Part shown: piece after piece, positions 1 to 5,004 of the stretch
Numbering within the stretch: the stretch's first letter is position 1
How the letters are laid out: every line of letters begins with the position of its first letter
Assembly: GCA_043802925.1 (NCBI GenBank)
Contig: JAZDKP010000302.1
Coordinates: 1 to 12,319 of the forward strand
Source of the DNA: JAZDKP01 sp043802925
Lineage (GTDB): Bacteria > Fibrobacterota > OXYB2-FULL-49-7 > JAEUSG01
Length of the DNA stretch: 12,319 nt
Direction: 5' to 3'
The notes under the pieces: generated by a model
Seen by the model: only the letters and a program-made list of their open reading frames with translations
The model's database searches: none
What the model was told of the DNA's origin: nothing
Translations under genes and position numbers: made by a program

Positions 1-511
1 CGTAGAGCCGGTTATTCTTCTGATCAACCACCAATTCTTTAACGCTTTCATACCGGATGGCGCCGCCCAGGTTAATCATTTCGAAGGTCGCAGGATTATA
101 TTTCATCATGTAACCGCCGTTGTACCCTCGCGGGTGGTCCATGTAAAACTCCTCGCGGTTTTCCCCGCCGTCGGTTCCAAAATACATCCAGCCGTCGTTC
201 TTGTTTTCATTAATTTGGGTATGGATTTTCCCCTGCCACTGCCATTTTTGAAGATGGCCGCCTGTTGCCACCCAATTCCTGCGTGTCATCTTCTTATTCC
301 GGCAATCCCATTCCATAATGGCCACTGCTTCGGAATGGTCGCAAACGCCGATAATGACTTTATCGGTCTTAGCCGAGTATCCGATGGAACCCCAGCTGGA
401 ATGGGGATTGGCCATGTCCGGGTATTCCACAATCTTCATATTCGCCGAAGAAATGGCGAAGGATGCGGAGGCCAGCATGGCAGTCATGAGCGGAATGAGT
501 TTTATATGCAT
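1..511 (-). CDS. Exported propeller-like protein, N-terminal part (runs off left edge)
   Basis: The first 170 codons of a protein whose 3' part lies outside the window. Translation from the ATG at 511-509 begins MHIKLIPLMTAMLASASFA, a short basic start plus hydrophobic stretch and small residues, which reads as a Sec signal peptide; the protein is therefore probably exported. The rest shows repeated beta-rich units: SIGYSAKTDKVIIGV, then DGWMYFGTDGG, then GGYMMKYNPATFEMINLG and ELVVDQKNNRLY. Phrases like 'KYNPATFE' and 'VDQKNNRLY' are typical of beta-propeller blades (SMP-30, Vgb or kelch-like), but I cannot name a family. A GAAAGG ribosome site lies about 8 nt upstream of the ATG. It follows pdaD on the same strand after a 74-nt gap that holds no gene. 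Function unknown. The reading frame and signal peptide are seen; the propeller fold is inferred. Confidence 0.75.
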   Translation of the reverse strand, partial: MHIKLIPLMTAMLASASFAISSANMKIVEYPDMANPHSSWGSIGYSAKTDKVIIGVCDHSEAVAIMEWDCRNKKMTRRNWVATGGHLQKWQWQGKIHTQINENKNDGWMYFGTDGGENREEFYMDHPRGYNGGYMMKYNPATFEMINLGGAIRYESVKELVVDQKNNRLY

Positions 512-585
512 TTAATAAACCTTTCTTTAAAGGAACTGGAAAATGATTATTTGATTACAGCCATTTTCAACCCTACCGCCTCACC

Positions 586-1164
586 TTACCGCTTGCTATC
601 GCGACTTTCATCCTTTGTCTCTTGTAAAATAAGCACGGCTGCGGCAATGACGGTTGTCCAGAGTCCTTTTTTATCTCCAAGCGCGGTTTGCGTTATATTA
701 CGCGTATGAACGATGTTTTTTGAGATTCTGAACGCTATTTTTCTTTCATCCCAGCCAGTGTCTGGATTAAAAGGGATCCCAAGGCTTGAGGCCAGCATTT
801 CCGCGGCAAGATCTTCTGCGCAGGCTCCGGTTTCCCTGGCGTATTCACCGAATGAATGATACTCCGATAAATAACCGTAATGATCGCGGTTTTGCGGTAT
901 CGCGATACCCACGGAAGCGCCGACAAGGCGGAACGGTTCGTTGGTGGCGTTGTCACTCATAACAACGTAGGTAATCAAGCCTTGTTTCAAATATCCCAGC
1001 CCTTTTTCCTGGGAAACGAGCCTGGCGTGAGGCGGAAAAATACTGGATACCCGGACGAGATTGAGGGATGCGATTTTAGCGTCCCTCAATGCCATCTCAA
1101 AACTCGCCAGTTTTTTTCGATGCTTTCCAAGGCCTTTTGTCAAAAACACGGTCGTGGGAACCAA
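586..1164 (-). CDS. pdaD: Pyruvoyl-dependent arginine decarboxylase (TTG start)
   Basis: Encodes 192 residues of the PvlArgDC family, which decarboxylates arginine to agmatine, the first step of polyamine synthesis, in the cytoplasm. The proenzyme cuts itself between two serines, and the second becomes the pyruvoyl cofactor. The site is clear: VRVSSIFPPHA with Ser40-Ser41, preceded by the usual ALRDAKIASLNL stretch. E101 in GYLSEYHSFG matches the conserved catalytic glutamate seen as MEYEG in the archaeal enzyme. The C-terminal GDKKGLWTTVIAAAVLIL helix is also family-like. Length is normal to slightly long. The start is a TTG at 1164-1162 supported by AAGGAA 6 nt upstream; no in-frame ATG precedes the conserved N-terminus (Met24 would delete it). 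It lies 167 nt downstream of the four-cysteine protein on the same strand, so co-transcription with the NifX cluster is possible but not shown. No agmatine-degrading gene is in the window. Confidence 0.9.
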   Translation of the reverse strand: MVPTTVFLTKGLGKHRKKLASFEMALRDAKIASLNLVRVSSIFPPHARLVSQEKGLGYLKQGLITYVVMSDNATNEPFRLVGASVGIAIPQNRDHYGYLSEYHSFGEYARETGACAEDLAAEMLASSLGIPFNPDTGWDERKIAFRISKNIVHTRNITQTALGDKKGLWTTVIAAAVLILQETKDESRDSKR

Positions 1165-1204
1165 TATTTATTCCTTGGAAAAGATTCCTGTTGCGTAAAA
1201 GCCT

Positions 1205-1273
1205 CTATTTCATGATTTCGGAAAGTCTGGCCTTGATGCGGTTGAACCGGGTTTCCAATTCATTGGCCTGCAT
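1205..1273 (-). CDS. Possible 22-codon mini-ORF upstream of pdaD (doubtful)
   Basis: Between the four-cysteine protein and pdaD, a frame ends in a helical, heptad-like peptide: ATG at 1273 gives MQANELETRFNRIKARLSEI, then MK and a TAG stop. An AAGG lies 8 nt upstream, and the stop is 40 nt before the pdaD start. The same frame is open further upstream and reads APIVIILDSKALQ just before this ATG, which also looks protein-like, but no normal start codon precedes it. It may be a small peptide, the end of a broken gene, or chance. I do not recognise it. Confidence 0.2.
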   Translation of the reverse strand: MQANELETRFNRIKARLSEIMK

Positions 1274-1331
1274 TTGAAGCGCCTTGCTATCCAGTATAAT
1301 TACAATTGGCGCTAAACCACCCCGAGTGGCA

Positions 1332-1532
1332 TTAGAGATATTTGCCCGTGGGGGCCATATTATCTGCAGGAGGGGCGCCCGTTTGCTTGCGTATTTTCTT
1401 TCTCTCGCAAGCTTCCGACTTGTCTTCATTCTCACAGTACATTCTGATCCAGCCAAGCTTGATAACCTCTGTATTTCCTTTGAAATTCCTAAAGAATCCG
1501 CATTTCTCCAGTAACTCGCAATTTTTCGACAT
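1332..1532 (-). CDS. Small four-cysteine protein of the NifX/ORP gene cluster
   Basis: A 66-residue cytoplasmic protein beginning MSKNCELLEKCGFF. Four cysteines, C5-x5-C11-x21-C33-x8-C42, followed by ERKKIRKQTG and a proline-rich end APPADNMAPTG. This cysteine spacing and the RK..R..G.PP.DNM..G ending recall a small uncharacterised protein type found in anaerobes; I know no defined function. The cysteines could hold zinc or an iron-sulfur cluster (inference). The start is secure: a near-perfect AAGGAGG sits 5 nt before the ATG at 1532. It begins 18 nt after the ORP-like gene, so it is very likely the fourth gene of the same operon and may serve the same metal or cluster chemistry. A longer overlapping frame (start at 1567) is a shadow. 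Confidence 0.8.
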   Translation of the reverse strand: MSKNCELLEKCGFFRNFKGNTEVIKLGWIRMYCENEDKSEACERKKIRKQTGAPPADNMAPTGKYL

Positions 1533-1550
1533 GATTCCCTCCTTAGGATA

Positions 1551-1889
1551 TTAATGGTCACAGACATTTGAGCCCGTCACCAGGCTGCCCGCAAGCCATT
1601 GTTTAATTATTTTATCAGGGGCTTCAGGGGAAGCGCCGACAATAACCTGAATGCCGAATTCCTGGAAAAGCTGCTGGGCCCGCATGCCCATGCCGCCGGC
1701 AATGATGGCATTGACTCCAAGGCCATGAAGCCATTTGGGGATGATTCCCGGTTCGTGCGGCGGGGGCGTCATTTCAGTGACATTGGATACCTCACCGGTC
1801 TTTTTCTCCGCGTCCGCAATGTAAAACTTTTCGCAATGCCCAAAATGGGGGCACAGTTTTCCTTCCGCGGTTGGAATGGCGATTTTCAT
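1551..1889 (-). CDS. NifX/NifB-type small protein, ORP-like (third of the trio)
   Basis: Encodes 112 residues of the dinitrogenase iron-molybdenum cofactor domain family (NifX/NafY/NifB C-terminal fold), cytoplasmic. It begins MKIAIPTAEGKLCPHFGHCE; further on come TPPPHEPG (41-48), PKWLHGLGVNAIIAGGMGMR (51-70) and the ending TGSNVCDH. The HFGHC, AGGMGMR and C-terminal CDH elements are those of the orange protein (ORP) branch, whose characterised Desulfovibrio member binds a molybdenum-copper sulfide cluster. Whether this one binds the same cluster is inference; C13, C19 and C110 are the available thiols. I place the start at ATG 1889: AAAGGA lies 7 nt upstream, whereas the GTG two codons earlier (1895) would sit against that site. 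It follows the second NifX gene by 15 nt and precedes the four-cysteine gene by 18 nt. No nif structural genes are nearby. Confidence 0.88.
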   Translation of the reverse strand: MKIAIPTAEGKLCPHFGHCEKFYIADAEKKTGEVSNVTEMTPPPHEPGIIPKWLHGLGVNAIIAGGMGMRAQQLFQEFGIQVIVGASPEAPDKIIKQWLAGSLVTGSNVCDH

Positions 1890-1904
1890 GAACACATCCT
1901 TTCG

Positions 1905-2264
1905 TTACCAATGGCCTTCTACATCCGCGGCCGTAAGCGCGGCAAGGCGTCCCGATAAGAAATCCTCGACCGCAACGGCCACACTCTTGTTGTTGACGCA
2001 ATAAACTTGAACACCGCTCTTTCGCAGGACCGCATAAGCCTTCGGCCCGCAATGGCCGGTCAACAGGGCTTCACATCCGAGGCAAACGACGTTGCCGGCA
2101 GTCTGGATGCCCGCGCCTTGCGCGGCTTGCAAATTCCGGGTGTTGTCATGAAAAGAATATTCTTTTTTCTCCGTGTCATATATCGCGAATTTGGCGGCCC
2201 GTCCGAACCGTTCGTCCATTGCGCTGTCCGGCGACGCGGCTTTTGTTGTCACGGCAATCTTCAT
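1905..2264 (-). CDS. NifX/NifB-type small protein (second of the trio)
   Basis: Encodes 119 residues of the NifX-type domain family. MKIAVTTKAA is the first strand; SAMDERFGRAAKFAIYD (14-30) is the typical 'D.RFGRA..F.i.d' motif; a cysteine-containing NVVCLGCEALLTGHCGPKAY (58-77) occupies the place of the family's usual GHVGPNAF turn; and SGRLAALT near the end matches the family's C-terminus. C61, C64, C72 and C89 make it the most cysteine-rich of the three, suggesting metal or cluster binding (inference). The start at ATG 2264 has GGGAGG 6 nt upstream; an upstream extension of the frame lacks family homology. Its ATG overlaps the preceding gene's stop (ATGA, 2261-2264), so translation is coupled. 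The three NifX copies differ strongly from each other, so this is not a recent duplication. Confidence 0.88.
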   Translation of the reverse strand: MKIAVTTKAASPDSAMDERFGRAAKFAIYDTEKKEYSFHDNTRNLQAAQGAGIQTAGNVVCLGCEALLTGHCGPKAYAVLRKSGVQVYCVNNKSVAVAVEDFLSGRLAALTAADVEGHW

Positions 2265-2629
2265 GCTACGCCTCCCCTTTTCCTTCGTTTTTTTCCACAA
2301 TGACGCCCAAACCTACAGCCCGGCATCCTGAAGTCCACGGCCATCAGCCTGTTTTTAAGGCAAGCGGAATAGACCTCCTGGGTTCGACCCCTTATCCAGG
2401 GCGTTACCGTTATCCCATTTTCATGAAGGCTGGCCAGAACCGGCGAAGAAATAGCTCCGCATATCAAATGGACGGCTCCGTTTTCTTTCAAGAGCCGTAT
2501 CTTCTCTCCAATGGAGAGATTGAGAATGGAAACAACTTTTGAAGCCCCGGATTCCGTAAAAAGCTCCAATGTGCCGGCCGCGTCAAACAGCGGGGAAACG
2601 ACCCCGTTCCAAGTAGTAATGGCTATCAT
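2261..2629 (-). CDS. NifX/NifB-type small protein with basic tail (first of the trio, promoter-proximal)
   Basis: Encodes 122 residues of the NifX-type domain family. It starts MIAITTWNGVVSPLFDAAGT, the classic first strand and '..SP.FD.A' turn, continues through IRLLKENGAVHLICGAISS (44-62), and ends in a cysteine- and arginine-rich tail, CRFGRHCGKKRRKRGG (105-120), found in some family members and possibly a nucleic-acid or partner contact (inference). No Shine-Dalgarno sequence precedes ATG 2629. A sigma-54 promoter at 2658-2643 would start transcription near 2632, leaving a leader of only about 3 nt, so a leaderless message is likely. A later start would remove the first conserved strand. 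It is the first gene of the minus-strand operon and overlaps the next by 4 nt. Confidence 0.85.
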   Translation of the reverse strand: MIAITTWNGVVSPLFDAAGTLELFTESGASKVVSILNLSIGEKIRLLKENGAVHLICGAISSPVLASLHENGITVTPWIRGRTQEVYSACLKNRLMAVDFRMPGCRFGRHCGKKRRKRGGVA

Positions 2630-2642
2630 TATATTATGCTAT

Positions 2643-2658
2643 TGCAATAGACATGCCA
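2643..2658 (-). promoter_or_regulatory. Sigma-54 (-24/-12) promoter for the NifX operon
   Basis: The minus strand reads TGGCATGTCTATTGCA, matching the sigma-54 consensus TGGCACG-N4-TTGCW at all but one defined position. The invariant GG (2657-2656) and GC (2645-2644) are separated by the required 10 nt. The predicted start site is about 2632, just before the first NifX ATG (2629). A nearly identical element faces the other way at 2828-2843, which makes chance unlikely. Confidence 0.75.
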
Positions 2659-2736
2659 TTCGTGCCAAAGCCGCTTACCGTTCCTTTTTTATGGCTTCCC
2701 GCCTATTTTGGACAAATACGGTTCCGATAGCAAACA

Positions 2737-2750
2737 TTGCATTAATGCAG
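2737..2750. promoter_or_regulatory. Palindromic activator site 1 (TTGC-N6-GCAG)
   Basis: TTGCATTAATGCAG; its inner 12 bases, 2738-2749, are a perfect palindrome. The centre (2743.5) lies about 111 bp upstream of both predicted sigma-54 start sites (2632 and 2854). That is the normal distance for sites bound by sigma-54 enhancer-binding proteins. The actual regulator is not in the window. Confidence 0.55.
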
Positions 2751-2767
2751 TGCCCCTCAACATAATG

Positions 2768-2781
2768 TTGCGTACATGCAA
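2768..2781. promoter_or_regulatory. Palindromic activator site 2 (TTGC-N6-GCAA)
   Basis: TTGCGTACATGCAA shares 10 of 14 positions with site 1, and the two centres are 31 bp apart, about three helical turns, so both would face the same side of the DNA. It lies about 142 bp from the leftward start and 80 bp from the rightward start. A further GCAA half-site follows at 2787-2790. Confidence 0.5.
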
Positions 2782-2827
2782 TACTCGCAATCTGATTTTA
2801 TTACCCATATCATCGGCTAATTCCCGT

Positions 2828-2843
2828 TGGCATGTTTATTGCG
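2828..2843 (+). promoter_or_regulatory. Sigma-54 (-24/-12) promoter facing psd
   Basis: The plus strand reads TGGCATGTTTATTGCG, preceded by T as in the consensus YTGGCACG-N4-TTGC. GG (2829-2830) and GC (2841-2842) are 10 nt apart. It matches the oppositely oriented element at 2658-2643 in 14 of 16 bases. The predicted start is about 2854, giving psd a leader of about 118 nt. Confidence 0.7.
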
Positions 2844-2957
2844 AATTTGTTTGAAACAGCTTACTCTTTGCTTGCGGACAACGGCAAGGCCATCATTGAC
2901 GCCATGCCCGACAACGTATCCGCAAAAAGGTTCTCGGCTATCGCCGAATTCTTGTAA
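2832..2957 (+). CDS. Possible 41-codon ORF or gene remnant ahead of psd
   Basis: A frame from ATG 2832 to TAA 2955-2957 encodes 41 residues that look like real protein: MFIANLFETAYSLL, then ADNGKAIIDAMPDNV, then SAKRFSAIAEFL. The stop lies 14 nt before psd and overlaps the psd ribosome site, suggesting coupling. There is a conflict: the ATG lies inside the rightward sigma-54 promoter (the ATG of GGCATG), upstream of the predicted start at 2854, and no Shine-Dalgarno sequence is seen. A transcript from that promoter would first meet TTG 2868 or ATG 2904 (17 codons) in this frame. It may be the tail of a gene truncated by rearrangement, a leader peptide, or chance. I do not recognise a family. 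Confidence 0.35.
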   Translation: MFIANLFETAYSLLADNGKAIIDAMPDNVSAKRFSAIAEFL

Positions 2958-2971
2958 GGCGGCATTGTGAT

Positions 2972-3631
2972 ATGGCAAAAGAAGGCTATCCCATTCTTAA
3001 CACCCTCTTTTTAACGGCTCTTTTATTAATCTTTCTTTTTTATTTCACCGGCGTTAAGATATTCCTAGGGTCTGGCATAACCGCTGTGTTTATCTCGGGT
3101 TTTGTCGCCTTTTTTTTCCGCGACCCCACGCGAAAAATTCCGACCGGCCCGGGGTTGATTGTTTCACCCGCCGATGGCAGGGTGGTCGCGGTTCAAGAGG
3201 AGGAATGCGATTATTTGGGTGGCGACGCAATACGCATCTCTATCTTTTTAAGCATCTTCGATGTCCACATCAATCGCGCTCCCGCGACCGCCAGGATTGC
3301 GCGCATAGATTATTTAAAAGGCCGCTTTTGGGGGGCCTGGAAAAACAAGGCGTCCACACAAAATGAACAGACATGCATCGACATGGATTGCGGCGAATAT
3401 AAGATCCGGGTAAGGCAAATCGCAGGCTTTATCGCGCGGCGTATCGTGTGCCGCCTTCAAGAAAGCCAGTCCGTCAGCCGCGGTGAAAGGTTCGGGCTAA
3501 TTAAATTCGGTTCCCGGACTGATATTATTATTCCCAAGTCGTCAAAACTGTGCGTAACGCTGAATGACAAAGTAAAAGGTGCGAGCACGATTCTCGCTTT
3601 ATTGCCCCCAAAGACGGAAAATAAAACTTAG
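2972..3631 (+). CDS. psd: Phosphatidylserine decarboxylase proenzyme (short PSD-A type)
   Basis: A 219-residue proenzyme that converts phosphatidylserine to phosphatidylethanolamine at the inner membrane. Two hydrophobic stretches (about 9-28 and 31-48) would anchor it. The core shows FFRDPTRKIP (48-57), SPADGRVV with Asp68, DVHINRAP with His99, and the processing site LIKFGSRTDIIIP. Cleavage between Gly180 and Ser181 would give a beta chain (1-180) and an alpha chain (181-219) whose Ser181 becomes the pyruvoyl group. Asp68, His99 and Ser181 form the known self-cleavage triad. Length fits the short PSD-A class. AAGG(CGG) lies about 9 nt before ATG 2972. The usual partner pssA is absent from the window. 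A sigma-54 promoter at 2828 faces this gene, which would be an unusual control for phospholipid synthesis. It converges on hisS across a 9-nt gap with no obvious terminator. Confidence 0.92.
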   Translation: MAKEGYPILNTLFLTALLLIFLFYFTGVKIFLGSGITAVFISGFVAFFFRDPTRKIPTGPGLIVSPADGRVVAVQEEECDYLGGDAIRISIFLSIFDVHINRAPATARIARIDYLKGRFWGAWKNKASTQNEQTCIDMDCGEYKIRVRQIAGFIARRIVCRLQESQSVSRGERFGLIKFGSRTDIIIPKSSKLCVTLNDKVKGASTILALLPPKTENKT

Positions 3632-3640
3632 TCCATCAAT

Positions 3641-4912
3641 TTAGGCGAGATCTATCGCATTCTTGGCGCAAACACGCTCCTCACCCGTCTTCATGTCCCG
3701 CACCTTGACCTCTCCCTTCGCCCATTCGTCGCCCCCCACAAACACCACATAACGCGCGTTCTGCGCCATTTCCATCTGGCGCTTGATGCCAACCGGTTTG
3801 AGCGCGAATTCGGCATCCACGCCTTTTGCGCGGAGCAGGGAGGCCGTTTGCACGGCCGGAACCAGGGAGTCGCGGCTGAAGTTGACGATGAATGCTGTGA
3901 GAGGCTTGACGTAGGGCACGACCAGCCCCTTGTCGCGCAAGAGCTCGGCCACCACCACGTCGCCCATACCAAAGCCCACGGCCGGCGTGGGTTCGCCGCC
4001 AAAGAGCGCGATGAGGCCGTCGTAACGGCCGCCACCCGCGAGCGCACGCAAGGTCTTTGCCGAATCAAAGATTTCAAACACAATGCCCGTGTAATAGGCC
4101 AACCCGCGCACGATTGCCGGGTCAAAGACCACGCATTCAGCGCAACCGTAAGCGTTCATGAGCGAAAAATAGGTTTCAAGTTCCAAAAGCGCGGCCGCCA
4201 CCTCGGCATCCGCACCAAAACGACCCTGAATGGCTTCAATCGTAGTGAGCATAAAGATGGATTCCACGCTCTGTTGTTCCATGTCACTGAACCCGGCCTG
4301 CTGATAGGCTTGGGCCAGGGCGTCGACCGGTATTTTTGCGCGCTTGTCGAGCACCGTGTAGGCCGCATCGAGCCGCGCCTCGGGAATGGCTGACGCGAGC
4401 AGCATGGCGCGCATAAGACGGCGCGAATTGACACGTACGCGAAAATCGGCGAGGGAGAGACCGAGTTGTTTGAGCAGGGATACGGCCGCGGCCGTGATTT
4501 CGGCCTCGGCCGCGACCGAAGCCTCGCCCACGATGTCGAGGTTGTACTGGAAGAATTCGCGGAGGCGTCCGCGCTGCATGCGCTCGTAGCGGAAAAGCCG
4601 CGGCATGGAGAACCATTTGACCGGCTTTTTGAGCGCGTTCCCCTTTTGCGCCACCATGCGCGCCAGGGTCGGCGTAATTTCGGGCCTAAGCGCGATGTCA
4701 CGGTCGGATTTGTCCTTGAAGTTATAGAGCTGCTTGACGATTTCGTCGCCGGATTTGCGGGTGAAAAGTTCGAGGTTTTCAAACACCGGCCCTTCGTATT
4801 CCTCAAAGCCGAACCGCCGCGCCGTATCGCGCCACACCGCAAAGATGCGGTTCTGGAGCGCCATGTCCTCGGGATAAAAGTCGCGGGTGCCTTTGGGAGG
4901 GGCGATTTTCAT
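3641..4912 (-). CDS. hisS: Histidyl-tRNA synthetase
   Basis: A 423-residue class II aminoacyl-tRNA synthetase that charges tRNA-His in the cytoplasm. Visible motifs: KGTRDFYPED at the N-terminus (7-16); motif 2 around RLFRYERMQRGRLREFFQYN (105-124); the histidine-specific RGLAYYTGIVFE (269-280); GGGRYDGLI (293-301); and motif 3, VGFGMG (312-317). The C-terminal 100 residues are the HisRS anticodon-binding domain. I start at ATG 4912, six residues before KGTRD as in relatives. Twelve upstream codons to a TTG at 4948 are also open but lack homology. The start has no good Shine-Dalgarno: a pyrimidine tract TTTTTTCTTCC precedes the ATG, and AGGAGA is 16 nt away. It is divergent from tRNA-Gln/pyk and convergent with psd. 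Confidence 0.96.
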   Translation of the reverse strand: MKIAPPKGTRDFYPEDMALQNRIFAVWRDTARRFGFEEYEGPVFENLELFTRKSGDEIVKQLYNFKDKSDRDIALRPEITPTLARMVAQKGNALKKPVKWFSMPRLFRYERMQRGRLREFFQYNLDIVGEASVAAEAEITAAAVSLLKQLGLSLADFRVRVNSRRLMRAMLLASAIPEARLDAAYTVLDKRAKIPVDALAQAYQQAGFSDMEQQSVESIFMLTTIEAIQGRFGADAEVAAALLELETYFSLMNAYGCAECVVFDPAIVRGLAYYTGIVFEIFDSAKTLRALAGGGRYDGLIALFGGEPTPAVGFGMGDVVVAELLRDKGLVVPYVKPLTAFIVNFSRDSLVPAVQTASLLRAKGVDAEFALKPVGIKRQMEMAQNARYVVFVGGDEWAKGEVKVRDMKTGEERVCAKNAIDLA

Positions 4913-4964
4913 GGAAGAAAAAATACACTCTCCTGCCTGCCATATCAAAAGAATCTTTACTCTA

Positions 4965-4994
4965 TTGAAGCTCCCGCCAATCAGCTATTATATT
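4965..4994 (+). promoter_or_regulatory. Probable sigma-70 promoter for tRNA-Gln (and pyk)
   Basis: TTGAAG (4965-4970) and TATATT (4989-4994) with an 18-nt spacer, ending 10 nt before the tRNA 5' end; TATTAT at 4986-4991 is an alternative -10. It is the only plausible promoter seen ahead of tRNA-Gln. Because no promoter fits between the hairpin and pyk, it may serve pyk too. Confidence 0.45.
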
Positions 4995-5004
4995 TATGCC
5001 GCAT

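Larger units (their letters stand above)
2630..2971. other. Divergent regulatory region between the NifX operon and psd
   Basis: These 342 bases separate the leftward NifX operon from rightward psd. They hold a leftward sigma-54 promoter (2658-2643), two palindromic presumed activator sites (2737-2750, 2768-2781), a rightward sigma-54 promoter (2828-2843) and a possible small ORF (2832-2957). The part 2659-2736 is AT-rich with no clear feature. No terminator or RNA gene was seen. Confidence 0.7.

Noticed and set aside
539..568. Inverted repeat GAAAATG/CATTTTC downstream of pdaD
   Set aside because: Seven AT-rich pairs with a 16-nt loop and no T-tract; too weak to call a terminator.
544..570. 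TTGAAA-N15-TAATCA as a sigma-70 promoter for the exported protein
   Set aside because: The spacer is two short of optimum and the -10 is poor; not distinguishable from chance in AT-rich DNA.
1274..1567. Upper part of a 120-codon minus-strand frame starting at 1567
   Set aside because: It overlaps the four-cysteine gene in another frame; that gene has the near-perfect ribosome site and family-like sequence. Only the lower end of the long frame looked worth noting.
2655..2675. A second TGGCAC just upstream of the leftward sigma-54 element
   Set aside because: It has the -24 box, but the nearest GC is at the wrong spacing (8 nt rather than 10), so it cannot pair with a -12 box. The downstream TGGCAT element fits exactly.
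4913..4948. TTG start twelve codons upstream for hisS
   Set aside because: No ribosome site and no homology in the extra residues; synthetase N-termini begin close to KGTRD.
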